The notes under the pieces were generated by a model. That model saw only the letters and a program-made list of their open reading frames with translations. It had not been told where the DNA came from and ran no database searches. Shown one piece after another: positions 35,527 to 44,398 of a DNA stretch of 64,000 bases. This DNA comes from Candidatus Obscuribacterales bacterium. GTDB taxonomy: Bacteria; Cyanobacteriota; Vampirovibrionia; Obscuribacterales; Obscuribacteraceae. The stretch spans positions 1,612,001 to 1,676,000 of the forward strand of contig JAHBVO010000001.1 of the NCBI GenBank assembly GCA_019637435.1. The letters are read 5' to 3'. The position numbers and the translations under genes were made by a program. Each line of letters opens with the position of its first letter. The first letter of the stretch is position 1.

Positions 35527-36516
35527 ATGCTCCCAAAAAACAAGATCAAAGTCATTGACTTCCACACTCACCTGATGTCGTTAGCCGGCGCTGAGCAGGT
35601 TTTTCCAGAAGCCCGTCAGTCAATGTTTTTCAAGCACGTCGTACCTTTAGTCGAGCCCATCGCGGACCTGACAGAAGGGCTACATGATCGGCTTCTGCGC
35701 GATCTGGCCATGCGGTACAACAACAAGTTGAGTCGCTTGATCTACTCACATTGCGGTGAACTCTTTTTGATGGAGGCACTGCGGCTTTTCAAACGTCATG
35801 GTCTGGAACGTCTCGTGTTCAACATGGACAAGCTTGGCATTGAGCGTTCAGTAATATATTCACTTGAGCCTCTGACGAAAACGCAGGACATTCTAGAGCA
35901 GGTAAAAAAATACGGCGATCGCTTCTCCGTTTTCGCCTCCGTGCATGCTGAGGAGAAGGATAAGGTAGGCTACCTGAAACCATTTCTAGATTCGGGCACT
36001 GCAAGCGGTTTGAAGATTCATCCGATGGTCGGTGGATACAACGCATCCAACTTGTATGAAAAAGCCGGCGATATATTCGCACTTGCAGAAGCTTATGACG
36101 TTCCGCTTGCAATGCATACTGGCGACATTCCCATTCAAAAAATTACCACAAGTCAGGTCTCCTGTTGTGGCATTCCAGCTATCGAAGCCTTGGTTCGTGA
36201 TTTTCCAAACTGTAAGCTCGTGTTGAATCACCTCGGCTGGGAGTCGTGGCGAGCGGTTATCAAACTTGCCGAGGAGCACCCAAACGTTTACGTAGAGACA
36301 AGCTGGCAGCACGCCAGCATAATGCGTCGCGCTGTTAAAGCGCTGGGACCGGAGAGAGTAATATTCGGATCTGACTATCCGCTGTTTCAGCAATGGCAAG
36401 CGTTGCGCGAAGTCCGCAGAGCTTTTAAACCGCAAGATTTTCAGTTGGTCGCTCACGATAATGCTGCCCGACTGCTGAAACTTCCCATTTCCGAACATCA
36501 TGTTGTTGGCGTTTGA
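35527..36516 (+). CDS. amidohydrolase family protein (ACMSD-like)
   Basis: 329 residues. TIM-barrel metal-dependent hydrolase of Amidohydrolase_2 type: DFHTHL at residue 11, GLKIHPMVGG, AMHTGD, LNHLGW and FGSDYPLFQQ near the end supply the metal-binding His and Asp residues. Members decarboxylate or hydrolyse small carboxylates. The substrate cannot be told. It is divergent from the kinase gene and stands alone. Confidence 0.82.
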   Translation: MLPKNKIKVIDFHTHLMSLAGAEQVFPEARQSMFFKHVVPLVEPIADLTEGLHDRLLRDLAMRYNNKLSRLIYSHCGELFLMEALRLFKRHGLERLVFNMDKLGIERSVIYSLEPLTKTQDILEQVKKYGDRFSVFASVHAEEKDKVGYLKPFLDSGTASGLKIHPMVGGYNASNLYEKAGDIFALAEAYDVPLAMHTGDIPIQKITTSQVSCCGIPAIEALVRDFPNCKLVLNHLGWESWRAVIKLAEEHPNVYVETSWQHASIMRRAVKALGPERVIFGSDYPLFQQWQALREVRRAFKPQDFQLVAHDNAARLLKLPISEHHVVGV

Positions 36517-36564
36517 CCGTACTTTTAAAAGCGTGTGCCGTATTTGGCTCGGAACCGAGCCGCA

Positions 36565-37677
36565 TCAAAACGCGTAGTAATCTTCGGGAATCGTCTCCGT
36601 CGGTCGCCAATCAATTTCGCCGACTTCAGCTCCTTTATACTGGATGAAGGTGTCGGCGATCAGTGCGCCGTTCGCCCGGGGACGTTTCCCCTGTGCAGCT
36701 TTTAGCCAATCATAGGCTTGGCGCGCTTCCATCTCTCCTGCGCCCGTCAGACCGACCATGAGAACGAGCAGATGTTTGCAGATGTTTCCCTGTAAACCCA
36801 TGCACTCGTCCAGGTCAGGGGTGCAGCAGCCATATTTACCCTCCGGCGTCAACCAGCTGGCGTACACTTTGGAGGTGTTCGTTTGACTGCGCACTACACC
36901 GACAACATGCTCATCGTCTTTGCGAACATAGAGTTTGAACGCCTCTTGTTTCAGCATCTTTAGCGCACGACCAAGTTTTCCCTGATCAACCGTACCATGC
37001 AGTCTACTGATAAACGTCGCAAAGTTCATGTCGTCATCACCGGATGTGGTGTCATGATCGGTTCGAACCAGCTCAAGAAATCCTTCCTCATCTAAAATTC
37101 TTAAACGAATACCGCTCGCAGCCAGTTTCTTAGCCTTGTTGTGGGCTGCTATTTTGCCATCGCTTTTGCGGGGACCGAAAACGGCGTAGTCTAATTTCTC
37201 GTCTAGTGTGTTCACAACGATACCGCCTACGTTTTCAACCATAGACCGAAGGAGTGACTCATCGAAGCCTCCGCCGCAGCAGTCGAAACCTCCGAACAGA
37301 CAGAAGGTCTTGCCGGTCAAGTTAGCGCGCACCATTTCTCGAAACGCGCTTTCATCTAGTATGGTAGGAAACGGTTTTCCTGTCGCTGGTTTAGCCTTTC
37401 GCTTGCCTGATGCAACCGTGCCTTCAGATTCTGCTCGCAATCTTTCGGCTTCCTTGATTGCCTCTTTCTTTCCTTCTTCTCTCTTATCGCCTATAACCAG
37501 GTAATCTAGCTCGTGGTCGACATCATGCTTCAAAATTCCGCCCTTCATTTGTGCAACCGTCGATGGTGCCCCAGGATGATATGAGGGCCAGTAGGAAAAG
37601 GCGCCGAAGAACGCAAATGTTTTTCCTTTAAATAGGTCGATGTTTGATTCGTCTGACGCAGCTGGTTTCGCGACCAT
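36565..37677 (-). CDS. double-BRCT protein with SWIM-like zinc motif
   Basis: 370 residues. Two BRCT domains of the NAD-ligase type are visible: FKGKTFAFFGAF to LDYLVIGDKREEG and LTGKTFCLFGGFDCCGGGFD to LDYAVFGPRKSDG. The C-terminal part has CCTPDLDECMGLQGNICKH, which fits the CxC...CxH pattern of a SWIM zinc finger. BRCT domains usually read DNA breaks or phosphoproteins, so a DNA-repair-associated role is plausible. Start at ATG 37677 with AGGGAAA; the frame opens at 37875. Convergent with the amidohydrolase. Confidence 0.75.
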   Translation of the reverse strand: MVAKPAASDESNIDLFKGKTFAFFGAFSYWPSYHPGAPSTVAQMKGGILKHDVDHELDYLVIGDKREEGKKEAIKEAERLRAESEGTVASGKRKAKPATGKPFPTILDESAFREMVRANLTGKTFCLFGGFDCCGGGFDESLLRSMVENVGGIVVNTLDEKLDYAVFGPRKSDGKIAAHNKAKKLAASGIRLRILDEEGFLELVRTDHDTTSGDDDMNFATFISRLHGTVDQGKLGRALKMLKQEAFKLYVRKDDEHVVGVVRSQTNTSKVYASWLTPEGKYGCCTPDLDECMGLQGNICKHLLVLMVGLTGAGEMEARQAYDWLKAAQGKRPRANGALIADTFIQYKGAEVGEIDWRPTETIPEDYYAF

Positions 37678-38017
37678 AGTTCTAAATTTCCCTGAGTCCG
37701 ATTGATAGTTTAGCCTTCGAGCGGGGCTTGTAGCAACGATTCTTGTTGGTTTGCCGGAACAACATTGGCGATTGTTAATGAATTGCTGATTTTGCAAGGT
37801 TGCTGTCAAGCAGCGTGGTAATGTGAAAACATCGAACGAGGCAATGAACCGTGTCAGAGCACAAACCAATCTCAAAGAAACGATTCGCCTCGTATCATGC
37901 CGACAAAGTAGTTTTCAAATAAACAACTTTCGCAGTCCCTGACAGAGACTGCGTTTCTGTAATCGTCCGGTGTTCTCGGGAACACCGATAGCCCTGCTTT
38001 GTTTTGGAGATATTTCA
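37678..38017. other. intergenic region between divergent BRCT and SPFH genes
   Basis: 340 bp with no convincing gene. It holds a hairpin CGCAGTC/GACTGCG (37930-37936, 37946-37952) shortly upstream of the SPFH gene and is otherwise featureless to me. Confidence 0.5.
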
Positions 38018-38935
38018 ATGAACGCTAAGTCTGCAGGCCTTCTTGGATCAACTCTAGTTGTGCTTGTAATTCTGATTTTCATCGCTCCGGTTTTATTCGG
38101 ATTCTGGGTGACGGTAGATGCCGGTCATGTCGGGGTCTTGAAGACGATGGGAGCAGTTAGCCCTACTGTATTGCCTCCCGGTTTTCACTTCAAGAAACCG
38201 TTGATCGACGAAGTCGTGCAAATCGACACGCGCCTGACTTCCTTTGAAGTTCGCGCTGCTGCTGCTTCGAAAGACTTGCAAACAGTTGAAACCAAAATTT
38301 CCGTCCAACACAGTATTGCGCCAGCTATGGCGGGTCAGTGCTATCAAACGGTGGGCGATCTTGAAAAGATTGACCTCACCGTGGTGGCGCCTGCGGTGCA
38401 GGAAAGTTTGAAAGCTATTACTGCCAAGTATACTGCTGAGGAACTAGTCACTCGAAGAGAGACTGTTAAGCAATTAGTGACTGACGCTATTAAAAACTAC
38501 ATCAGCCACACTCTTGCCGAGAAACAGTTGAGCGGGGCAGTGCTCGTTGCCAACGTCGCGATAACAGACTTCGATTTTTCGAAGGAGTTTAACCTGTCGA
38601 TCGAATCTAAGGTTAAGGCTGAACAGCAAGCTCTGCAAGCGAAAAACGAAAAGGATCGTCGCATCACCGAGGCTGAAGCTGCAGCTCGTGAAAAGGAACT
38701 GTCAGCCGATGCGGCCGCCTATCAAATTCAAAAAGAAAGCATAGCCAGAGCGCAGGCTATCCAGCGTGAAGCGGCTGCTCTAGCGCAGAATCCCAACCTC
38801 GTTCAGCTGCGTGCCGTCGAGAAGTGGGACGGTGAATTGCCGACTTTCTCGAGTGGTGGCACGATGCCATTCGTCAACATCTCTTCGATTGAGCGGCGCC
38901 ATGTAGCCGAAAACAAGAAAGCCAATAACGGCTGA
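38018..38935 (+). CDS. SPFH/prohibitin-family membrane protein
   Basis: 305 residues. One N-terminal transmembrane segment (STLVVLVILIFIAPVLFGFW) is followed by a Band 7/prohibitin domain (VDAGHVGVLKTMG, PPGFHFKKPLIDEV, QIDTRLTSFEV) and a coiled coil rich in Ala, Glu and Lys (residues about 210-270). Such proteins form large rings at membranes and guard membrane proteases or organise microdomains. TGGAG precedes ATG 38018. A second SPFH-type protein without this membrane anchor is encoded at 42786. Confidence 0.88.
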   Translation: MNAKSAGLLGSTLVVLVILIFIAPVLFGFWVTVDAGHVGVLKTMGAVSPTVLPPGFHFKKPLIDEVVQIDTRLTSFEVRAAAASKDLQTVETKISVQHSIAPAMAGQCYQTVGDLEKIDLTVVAPAVQESLKAITAKYTAEELVTRRETVKQLVTDAIKNYISHTLAEKQLSGAVLVANVAITDFDFSKEFNLSIESKVKAEQQALQAKNEKDRRITEAEAAAREKELSADAAAYQIQKESIARAQAIQREAAALAQNPNLVQLRAVEKWDGELPTFSSGGTMPFVNISSIERRHVAENKKANNG

Positions 38936-38986
38936 ATTCGAGATCTGAACGATGCCAAAGAGCAAATCCGGGTTCTTGAAACCAGG

Positions 38987-39032
38987 AGTACGCAACCCGA
39001 ACCCCCAAGTACGATACCCAAGTACGCAACCC
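38987..39032 (+). repeat. three short direct repeats AGTACGNNACCC
   Basis: Copies at 38987-38998, 39008-39019 and 39021-39032; the middle one reads AGTACGATACCC. Function unknown. Confidence 0.6.
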
Positions 39033-39127
39033 AGACTTATGGTGTAGGAGGCACCACCTAGCTAATTCCTTATCGCGACACCAGGAGGTGGTGCGAGCCT
39101 AATCGATAGAAACTGAATCCACGAACA

Positions 39128-39164
39128 AAGGAGCCGCTTCATCCCTGACGGCTCCTTCGTTTTG
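39128..39164 (+). terminator. intrinsic terminator
   Basis: Nine-bp stem AAGGAGCCG/CGGCTCCTT with a 12-nt loop, then CGTTTT. It is about 190 bp after the SPFH stop codon. Confidence 0.75.
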
Positions 39165-39360
39165 GTAATTAGACCGGAATTAAGCGATTTGTGACTTTTC
39201 GGGGTCACTGAGCCCTTGAAATAGACCCGCGGGCTAATACAAATGCTGACAGAGCTGGGCTTTATAGATTTAATGTTGTTCCACAACTTTGTCACTATTG
39301 ACGGTTAGGATATTTTGCACAAGGTCCACTCGCGCTGCTTTTCTTACAGGACTGACCCAA

Positions 39361-39636
39361 ATGAAAACGTCAAAAACCCCTGGTCTTCGCAATCGATTTG
39401 CTCGTGGCGTAATGCCGCTGCACATGAGACTCTTCGGAGCCGTCATGAAAGCCGTTACCTGGAATGCGCCTCTCGAAAAACCTTCGCTATGCAAAACAGA
39501 GGGACACAAATTCGACCTCAAGAAATGGAACGGTCCTCACAACAAGTGCGAGGAGTGCGGAGTTTGGATTAAATCGCACGAACAGGTGCGTACCGAAGAA
39601 TTCTACAAGCCCGCAGATTATCACGTGTACAGATAA
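39361..39636 (+). CDS. small protein with CxxC zinc-ribbon-like motif
   Basis: 91 residues. The C-terminal half has CKTEGHKFD and NKCEECGVWIKSH, a C-H/C-x2-C arrangement that can hold one zinc. The N-terminal 40 residues are basic and partly hydrophobic. No family was recognised. The start ATG 39361 has AGGA rather far upstream; the frame opens at 39289. It ends at a bidirectional hairpin. Confidence 0.55.
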   Translation: MKTSKTPGLRNRFARGVMPLHMRLFGAVMKAVTWNAPLEKPSLCKTEGHKFDLKKWNGPHNKCEECGVWIKSHEQVRTEEFYKPADYHVYR

Positions 39637-39676
39637 GTTTTCACCACTCAGCTCACCACTCCAACTCACGCGTTCC

Positions 39677-39705
39677 GACGCCAGCGAAGCTATTTCGCTG
39701 GCGTC
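39677..39705. terminator. bidirectional hairpin between convergent genes
   Basis: Twelve-bp perfect stem GACGCCAGCGAA/TTCGCTGGCGTC with a 5-nt loop. Confidence 0.7.
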
Positions 39706-39715
39706 CTTGTTGTGA

Positions 39716-40603
39716 TCAGTTGGCACAGGCAATCTTGGTGCCGCATTGTTCGAAGAATGTTTTGAGTCTCGCATCAAAATCCGATTGCTTCTTCTGGAAG
39801 AAGGCATGATGGCAGTCTTCATACACTGCGAATTGGGCCGGCTTTGTAGCGTGGTCAAATAGATACTGCGAGTGGTGCCACGGAATGACCTCATCGAGTT
39901 TTCCTGCCACTATAAGAAGCGGCGGGTGGTGCCGGACTACAAAGCTGTCATTGTCGAATTGTTTTGGAAACATCCATGATGGATAAAGTTTGAAAAGGTC
40001 GAATTTCTCCTTGCCTAAAGCTTCTACGGAGGAAAAACCAGACTCCAGCACCACGCCGGCGCAATCGATTCTCTTGCATAGTGCGCTGGAAACCCCGGCG
40101 CCGAGCGATTCTCCGTAAACGATTATTTGGTCGTTTTTTATGCCGCGGCTAAGAAGGTAGTTAAACGCTGCCGCCGAGTCGTCGACGACACCGTCTATTG
40201 ACGGCGTGCCCGTGCTCTTGCCGTAACCTCTGTAGTCGTAAGCGAGCACGGAGACGCCGGTAGATAGGAGGCTATTGATTTTGTAGAGACAATAGGGCAT
40301 GGAGACATTGCCGCCGTTTCCATGGTTGTAGAGAACTACTTTCGTCGCGCCTTTCTGTTTATAAAACCGACCGAAAAGCCTCACTCCATCGGAGGATGTG
40401 ATGTTAACTTCCTCCGCCCTCACGCCTGCTAATTCTTTTCCATAGAATTCATCAAAGACTTTCAGCGGTCTGAACAAGATGACGTTTACGAGTGCCGGAT
40501 TCGCCGCCGGACAGCAGAACCACACAACCAACGAGGCTCCGAATAATATTGTCGCCAGGCAACCAGCACTGAAGCCTATTAGAAAGGATGTTCGTTTCTT
40601 CAC
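39716..40603 (-). CDS. membrane-anchored alpha/beta-hydrolase (BEM46-like)
   Basis: 295 residues. An N-terminal signal anchor (FLIGFSAGCLATILFGASLV) precedes an alpha/beta-hydrolase with oxyanion segment YNHGNGGN, YRGYGKSTG, nucleophile elbow GESLGAG, acid in GKLDEVIP and His in DCHHAF. This is the COG1073/BEM46 layout of lipases or esterases at the outer face of the membrane. Substrate unknown. Convergent with the small zinc protein. Confidence 0.85.
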   Translation of the reverse strand: MKKRTSFLIGFSAGCLATILFGASLVVWFCCPAANPALVNVILFRPLKVFDEFYGKELAGVRAEEVNITSSDGVRLFGRFYKQKGATKVVLYNHGNGGNVSMPYCLYKINSLLSTGVSVLAYDYRGYGKSTGTPSIDGVVDDSAAAFNYLLSRGIKNDQIIVYGESLGAGVSSALCKRIDCAGVVLESGFSSVEALGKEKFDLFKLYPSWMFPKQFDNDSFVVRHHPPLLIVAGKLDEVIPWHHSQYLFDHATKPAQFAVYEDCHHAFFQKKQSDFDARLKTFFEQCGTKIACAN

Positions 40604-40759
40604 AGCATATACCTGTTATGAGTTTGTGACGGACGGAAACAAGGGCGCCATAGGTGCGTCGATAAATCCATCTTATTAAGCCGCCTCGAAAACTGACCAC
40701 ACGCGCTACACAGTTTATTAACTGTTGCAACCCGACCTGACACGAAGTATCCTCGAATC

Positions 40760-42076
40760 ATGAATAAGGAAAATCTCGGACCGTTTCGAATATTCGCCAA
40801 TTCAAACTATTCGCTCTATTTTGGCGGTCAGTTGGTTTCCTTCATCGGGACGTGGATGCAGCAAGTGGCACTTGCCTGGTACACGTACGAGCTCACGAAG
40901 TCGCCCTTCCTGCTTGCCGTCGTCGGCGTATCGGCGCAGCTGCCATCTTTGCTGGTGATGCCGTTTGCCGGCGTCATGGCGGACCGCATGAACCGTTACA
41001 AGATCATCATCACGACTCAGACGCTCGCGATGATTCAGGCAAGCGTTCTTGCATATCTCACTCTCACACATCAGGTGGCGGTACCGCATCTGATAGCACT
41101 TGGTATATGCGCAGGTGTTATCAACTCGTTCGATATGCCCGCACGGTCTGCGTTCGTGATCAATTTAGTTGACAAGGACGAACTGCCAGCCGCAGTTGCA
41201 ATGAACTCTTCTTTGATGAACGTCACCCGGCTGATCGGTCCTGCTATGGCGGGTTTCATAGTTGCTGCCTGGGGGGCTGGAATCTGTTTTCTCCTTAACG
41301 CTGCCAGTTATGTAGCCGTTATTCTTGCGCTTTTCCTTATACGAGGAGACTTTCGTCCTAAACCTAAAGCCAAGCGCGGAATGTTTGATGAGCTCAAAGA
41401 AGGGCTTGCGTACACGTATCAAACGAAAGCACTTCGATACGTTCTTCTCCTTGTGCTGACCTTCGGTCTTGGTGCATCGGCGTATATACTGCTTCTACCC
41501 ATGTTTGTGAAACAGATTGGCGGGGAAGCACAAACGCTTGGCTATCTGATGTCCGCGTCAGCAGCCGGTTCTCTCGCTGGTACTTTATTACTTGCCTCGC
41601 GAAAAACTGTCAAAGGTCTAGGTAAATGGGTCGTGGCGGCGTCGTTTCTGTTCTCACTGGCTCTCATTGGTTTCAGCCAGATAAACAGCTTCTGGCCTGC
41701 CGCCTGCGTTATCGCTTTAATCGGTGCGACCATGATGTTGATGATGGCAGCTTGCAGCACCATCCTTCAATCGGTGGTGGAAGAGGATAAGCGCGGGCGC
41801 GTGATGAGTCTGTTCGCCATGTCCTTTATGGGAACTGCGCCTTTCGGCGGAATGATAGCCGGATGGATTGCCGACCACTATGGATTTCAGAAAACGGTGT
41901 TGGGGTGCGGGATTTACTGTTTCATAACCATCGCATTTTTCGCTCGGAAATTTATGCCGAAGCAGGAGCCGCCGCATGCGCCGCCTGTTGAGCCGGAGGC
42001 GCTGCAATCAGATTCTGGTCCGGGACAAATTCTGGCAAGGTTCAGGGACGAAAGCGCCACGAAATCGCGCGTTTAA
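40760..42076 (+). CDS. MFS exporter (EntS-like, DHA3 group)
   Basis: 438 residues, about 11-12 membrane segments. The first loop LPSLLVMPFAGVMADRMNRYK carries the MFS motif A (GxxADRxxRxx) and SFDMPARSAFVINLVDKDEL is typical of the EntS/multidrug (MFS_3) subgroup. It probably exports a small molecule by proton antiport. The C-terminal tail after PKQEPPHAPP is proline-rich and cytoplasmic. Substrate cannot be read from sequence. Confidence 0.85.
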   Translation: MNKENLGPFRIFANSNYSLYFGGQLVSFIGTWMQQVALAWYTYELTKSPFLLAVVGVSAQLPSLLVMPFAGVMADRMNRYKIIITTQTLAMIQASVLAYLTLTHQVAVPHLIALGICAGVINSFDMPARSAFVINLVDKDELPAAVAMNSSLMNVTRLIGPAMAGFIVAAWGAGICFLLNAASYVAVILALFLIRGDFRPKPKAKRGMFDELKEGLAYTYQTKALRYVLLLVLTFGLGASAYILLLPMFVKQIGGEAQTLGYLMSASAAGSLAGTLLLASRKTVKGLGKWVVAASFLFSLALIGFSQINSFWPAACVIALIGATMMLMMAACSTILQSVVEEDKRGRVMSLFAMSFMGTAPFGGMIAGWIADHYGFQKTVLGCGIYCFITIAFFARKFMPKQEPPHAPPVEPEALQSDSGPGQILARFRDESATKSRV

Positions 42077-42102
42077 CTATCTCCTAAAAGAGAACCAGCC
42101 CA

Positions 42103-42540
42103 TCAGGAAGAGTAGTGCTGCCGCGACTTTTCCTGCCAGTGAAATGAAACGTGAGACTTTATCGTCCGGCAAGCGAGCCGTCGAGCTTGTTCTACTGAAG
42201 GCGCGAGCAGGCACTGCTGCGGAAAACGGCGAGCGTAGCTCACAATTAGATGTCGGCCTGCGAAGGCCTGTCGAACGTAGCCTTCCTCCACCGGTCTTGG
42301 CTGATAGCGACTTATCACGAACGGACCATCCGGTGTTTGAATAGTGAAACTGATCAAATCGCCCGTCTCGTAAGGACCTCGTGACGTTATCGTCGCTGTG
42401 GACGTCAGCAGATCTTGGCGGAGAAGCTCTTGCGCGGCTGCTTTGTCGCTCTTGTATTTGTTATCCCAATACCAGTCGGCCACCTTATCGGCGTTCATTG
42501 AAGCGACGAAACACATGACGGCTAGGGCGAGAAAGAGCAT
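42103..42540 (-). CDS. hypothetical membrane-anchored protein
   Basis: 145 residues, N-terminal hydrophobic segment MLFLALAVMCFVASM then a soluble domain (TSTATITSRGPYETGDLISF, DGPFVISRYQP). No family recognised. The Shine-Dalgarno context (GGGATAAA) is poor and an opposite open frame overlaps, but the anchor plus globular composition favours this strand. Convergent with the MFS gene. Confidence 0.5.
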   Translation of the reverse strand: MLFLALAVMCFVASMNADKVADWYWDNKYKSDKAAAQELLRQDLLTSTATITSRGPYETGDLISFTIQTPDGPFVISRYQPRPVEEGYVRQAFAGRHLIVSYARRFPQQCLLAPSVEQARRLACRTIKSHVSFHWQEKSRQHYSS

Positions 42541-42785
42541 AAGTTTATCCCGAGAGGCTTGTTGGGTCGCAGGGACTCATACCAGCTTAGTCTAGACCAG
42601 GTTAAGAGACAAGCGCGGCGGGCGGTTTTGCGGCATTACCAGACATATGATTGGCGATCCTGTTAAGTATGTATGATCTTCCGCTTCCTTACAACGTCGT
42701 CGTTATATGATGGCTTTTATGTAAAACGCAATAGCGTTGGGTATCCTAAGTCGCAAATCAGTCTCAGCCAGGTGGTGCAAATAGC

Positions 42786-43769
42786 ATGTTCGACCTATTC
42801 AAGAAACAATTTATCGACGTTATCGAATGGACGGAAAAGACCAACGGCGTTTTGGCATATCGATTCCCCGCCGAAGACCGAGAAATTCAATCCGGTGCGT
42901 CACTCACCGTGACTGATTCTCAGATGGCGCTTTTCGTCAATGAAGGGAATATCGCCGACGTGTTCTCGCCCGGCCGTTACACGCTTTCGACAAAAACCTT
43001 GCCGATTTTGACGACGCTTTTAAACTGGGATAAGGCCTTCAAGTCGCCGTTCAAGTCCGATGTATACTTCTTCTCGACCCGCGAGCAAATCGACCAGCGC
43101 TGGGGAACTCCAACGCCCATTCAAATTCGAGACAAAGAATTTGGCGTGATCAGATTGAGAGCGTTTGGAACTTTTTCGTACAAAATCGAAGAGCCGTCTA
43201 CGTTCTACCAGAAGATTAGCGGCTCTCGGGCGCAATACACAGTGAGTGAACTCGATGGCCAATTGCGATCGCTGATTACAATGTCGATTGCGACGAAATT
43301 CGGTAAAGGCGATGTTGCCTTCCTTGACATGGCTGGTAATCAAACAGTTTTCTCTGACGAACTCAAGAAAGAACTTGATCCGAAGTTTTTCGAATACGGT
43401 CTGAAGCTTGAAACATTTGTCGTTCAAAGCATCACACTACCTGAAGAGCTGCAAGAATACCTCGACAAACAGTCGAAGATGAATCTTGTGGGCGACCTGC
43501 AGAAGTATGCGAACTTCCAGGTGACGGAAAGTATTCCGGAAGCTGCGGCGAACTCCGGCGGCGTAGCCGGACTGGGAGCTGGTATCGGTGCTGGTGCCTT
43601 GATCGGGCAGCAGTTTGCCCAGTCGGCGCAGCAGCTTGGTGCGGGCGGCAGCGCAGCGAAAGAAGATCCCTACGAGAAACTCGAGAAACTCGCGGGACTC
43701 ATGGAAAAAGGTATCCTGACAAAAGAAGAGTTTGAACAGAAAAAGGCTGAGATTCTCAAGAACATTTGA
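42786..43769 (+). CDS. SPFH-domain protein with SHOCT C-terminus (YdjI-like)
   Basis: 327 residues. The SPFH-type domain (residues about 15-240: VTDSQMALFVNEGNIADVFSP, RYTLSTKTLPIL, then KLETFVVQSITLPEELQEYL) resembles the virion-core-like SPFH proteins such as B. subtilis YdjI. A Gly/Ala linker leads to a SHOCT motif (LEKLAGLMEKGILTKEEFEQ). No transmembrane segment. Its stop overlaps the next start (TGATG). It heads an eight-gene operon that looks like a membrane-stress or surface-modification module. Confidence 0.85.
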   Translation: MFDLFKKQFIDVIEWTEKTNGVLAYRFPAEDREIQSGASLTVTDSQMALFVNEGNIADVFSPGRYTLSTKTLPILTTLLNWDKAFKSPFKSDVYFFSTREQIDQRWGTPTPIQIRDKEFGVIRLRAFGTFSYKIEEPSTFYQKISGSRAQYTVSELDGQLRSLITMSIATKFGKGDVAFLDMAGNQTVFSDELKKELDPKFFEYGLKLETFVVQSITLPEELQEYLDKQSKMNLVGDLQKYANFQVTESIPEAAANSGGVAGLGAGIGAGALIGQQFAQSAQQLGAGGSAAKEDPYEKLEKLAGLMEKGILTKEEFEQKKAEILKNI

Positions 43770-44398
43770 TGATTGAACTCAGCTGTCCAGCTTGTGGTGC
43801 TCCCGTAGCGTTTCGTTCGAAGGCCTCGGTGTTCGCGGTTTGCAGTTTCTGCAAAACGACAGTCGTTCGTCACGACACGGACCTGGAAGCCGTCGGTAAA
43901 ATGGCTGAACTCCAGTATGAATTGACACCATTTCAGATAGGAACTTCTGGAGTGTATGACAAACGTTCGTTCCAAATAATCGGGCGGGTGAAAGTCGCAT
44001 ATGAAGACGGATTTTGGAACGAGTGGTACACCATATTCGGTGACGATGGTGAAACTGGTTGGCTTGCCGAAGCGCAGGGTTTTCTCGCCATGTGTTTTGA
44101 AATCAACGATAAAAGCATTCCCAAAATAGATGTAATCAGACCGGGTTCCGATGTCGTAATGCCTCCTCACGGTCACTTCCAGGTAGAGGATATACGCAAG
44201 GTGCATTGCATTTTTAGCGAAGGTGAGTTACCGGTAAACGCCGCTCAAGGTCGACGTTCCAACAGTGTGGATCTTGTCGGCGCGAACCAGAAAATGGCGA
44301 CTATTGAGTATGCAGACACCGTTCGCGCCTTTGTTGGCACGTACCAGGACTTCGATGAATTCAAGTTTGAGAACCTGAGGAGAATCGATGGCTGGTAA
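43769..44398 (+). CDS. DUF4178 protein with N-terminal zinc ribbon
   Basis: 209 residues. The N-terminus has a CPACG...CSFC ribbon, and the rest (IIGRVKVAYEDGFWNEWYTIF, ETGWLAEAQG) matches DUF4178, a domain of unknown function seen with DUF350 and spermidine-synthase-like genes. It overlaps its upstream neighbour by 1 nt and its downstream neighbour by 11 nt. Confidence 0.8.
   Translation: MIELSCPACGAPVAFRSKASVFAVCSFCKTTVVRHDTDLEAVGKMAELQYELTPFQIGTSGVYDKRSFQIIGRVKVAYEDGFWNEWYTIFGDDGETGWLAEAQGFLAMCFEINDKSIPKIDVIRPGSDVVMPPHGHFQVEDIRKVHCIFSEGELPVNAAQGRRSNSVDLVGANQKMATIEYADTVRAFVGTYQDFDEFKFENLRRIDGW

Larger units (their letters stand above)
38936..39360. other. intergenic region with repeats and terminator
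   Basis: 425 bp without a gene. It contains three near copies of AGTACGCAACCC (38987, 39008, 39021), an inverted repeat GCACCACCT/AGGTGGTGC (39051-39059, 39086-39094) and a terminator at 39128-39164. Confidence 0.6.

Noticed and set aside
41976..42344. Plus-strand ORF overlapping the end of the MFS gene
   Set aside because: No ribosome-binding site; the opposite frame (42103-42540) has a credible membrane anchor.
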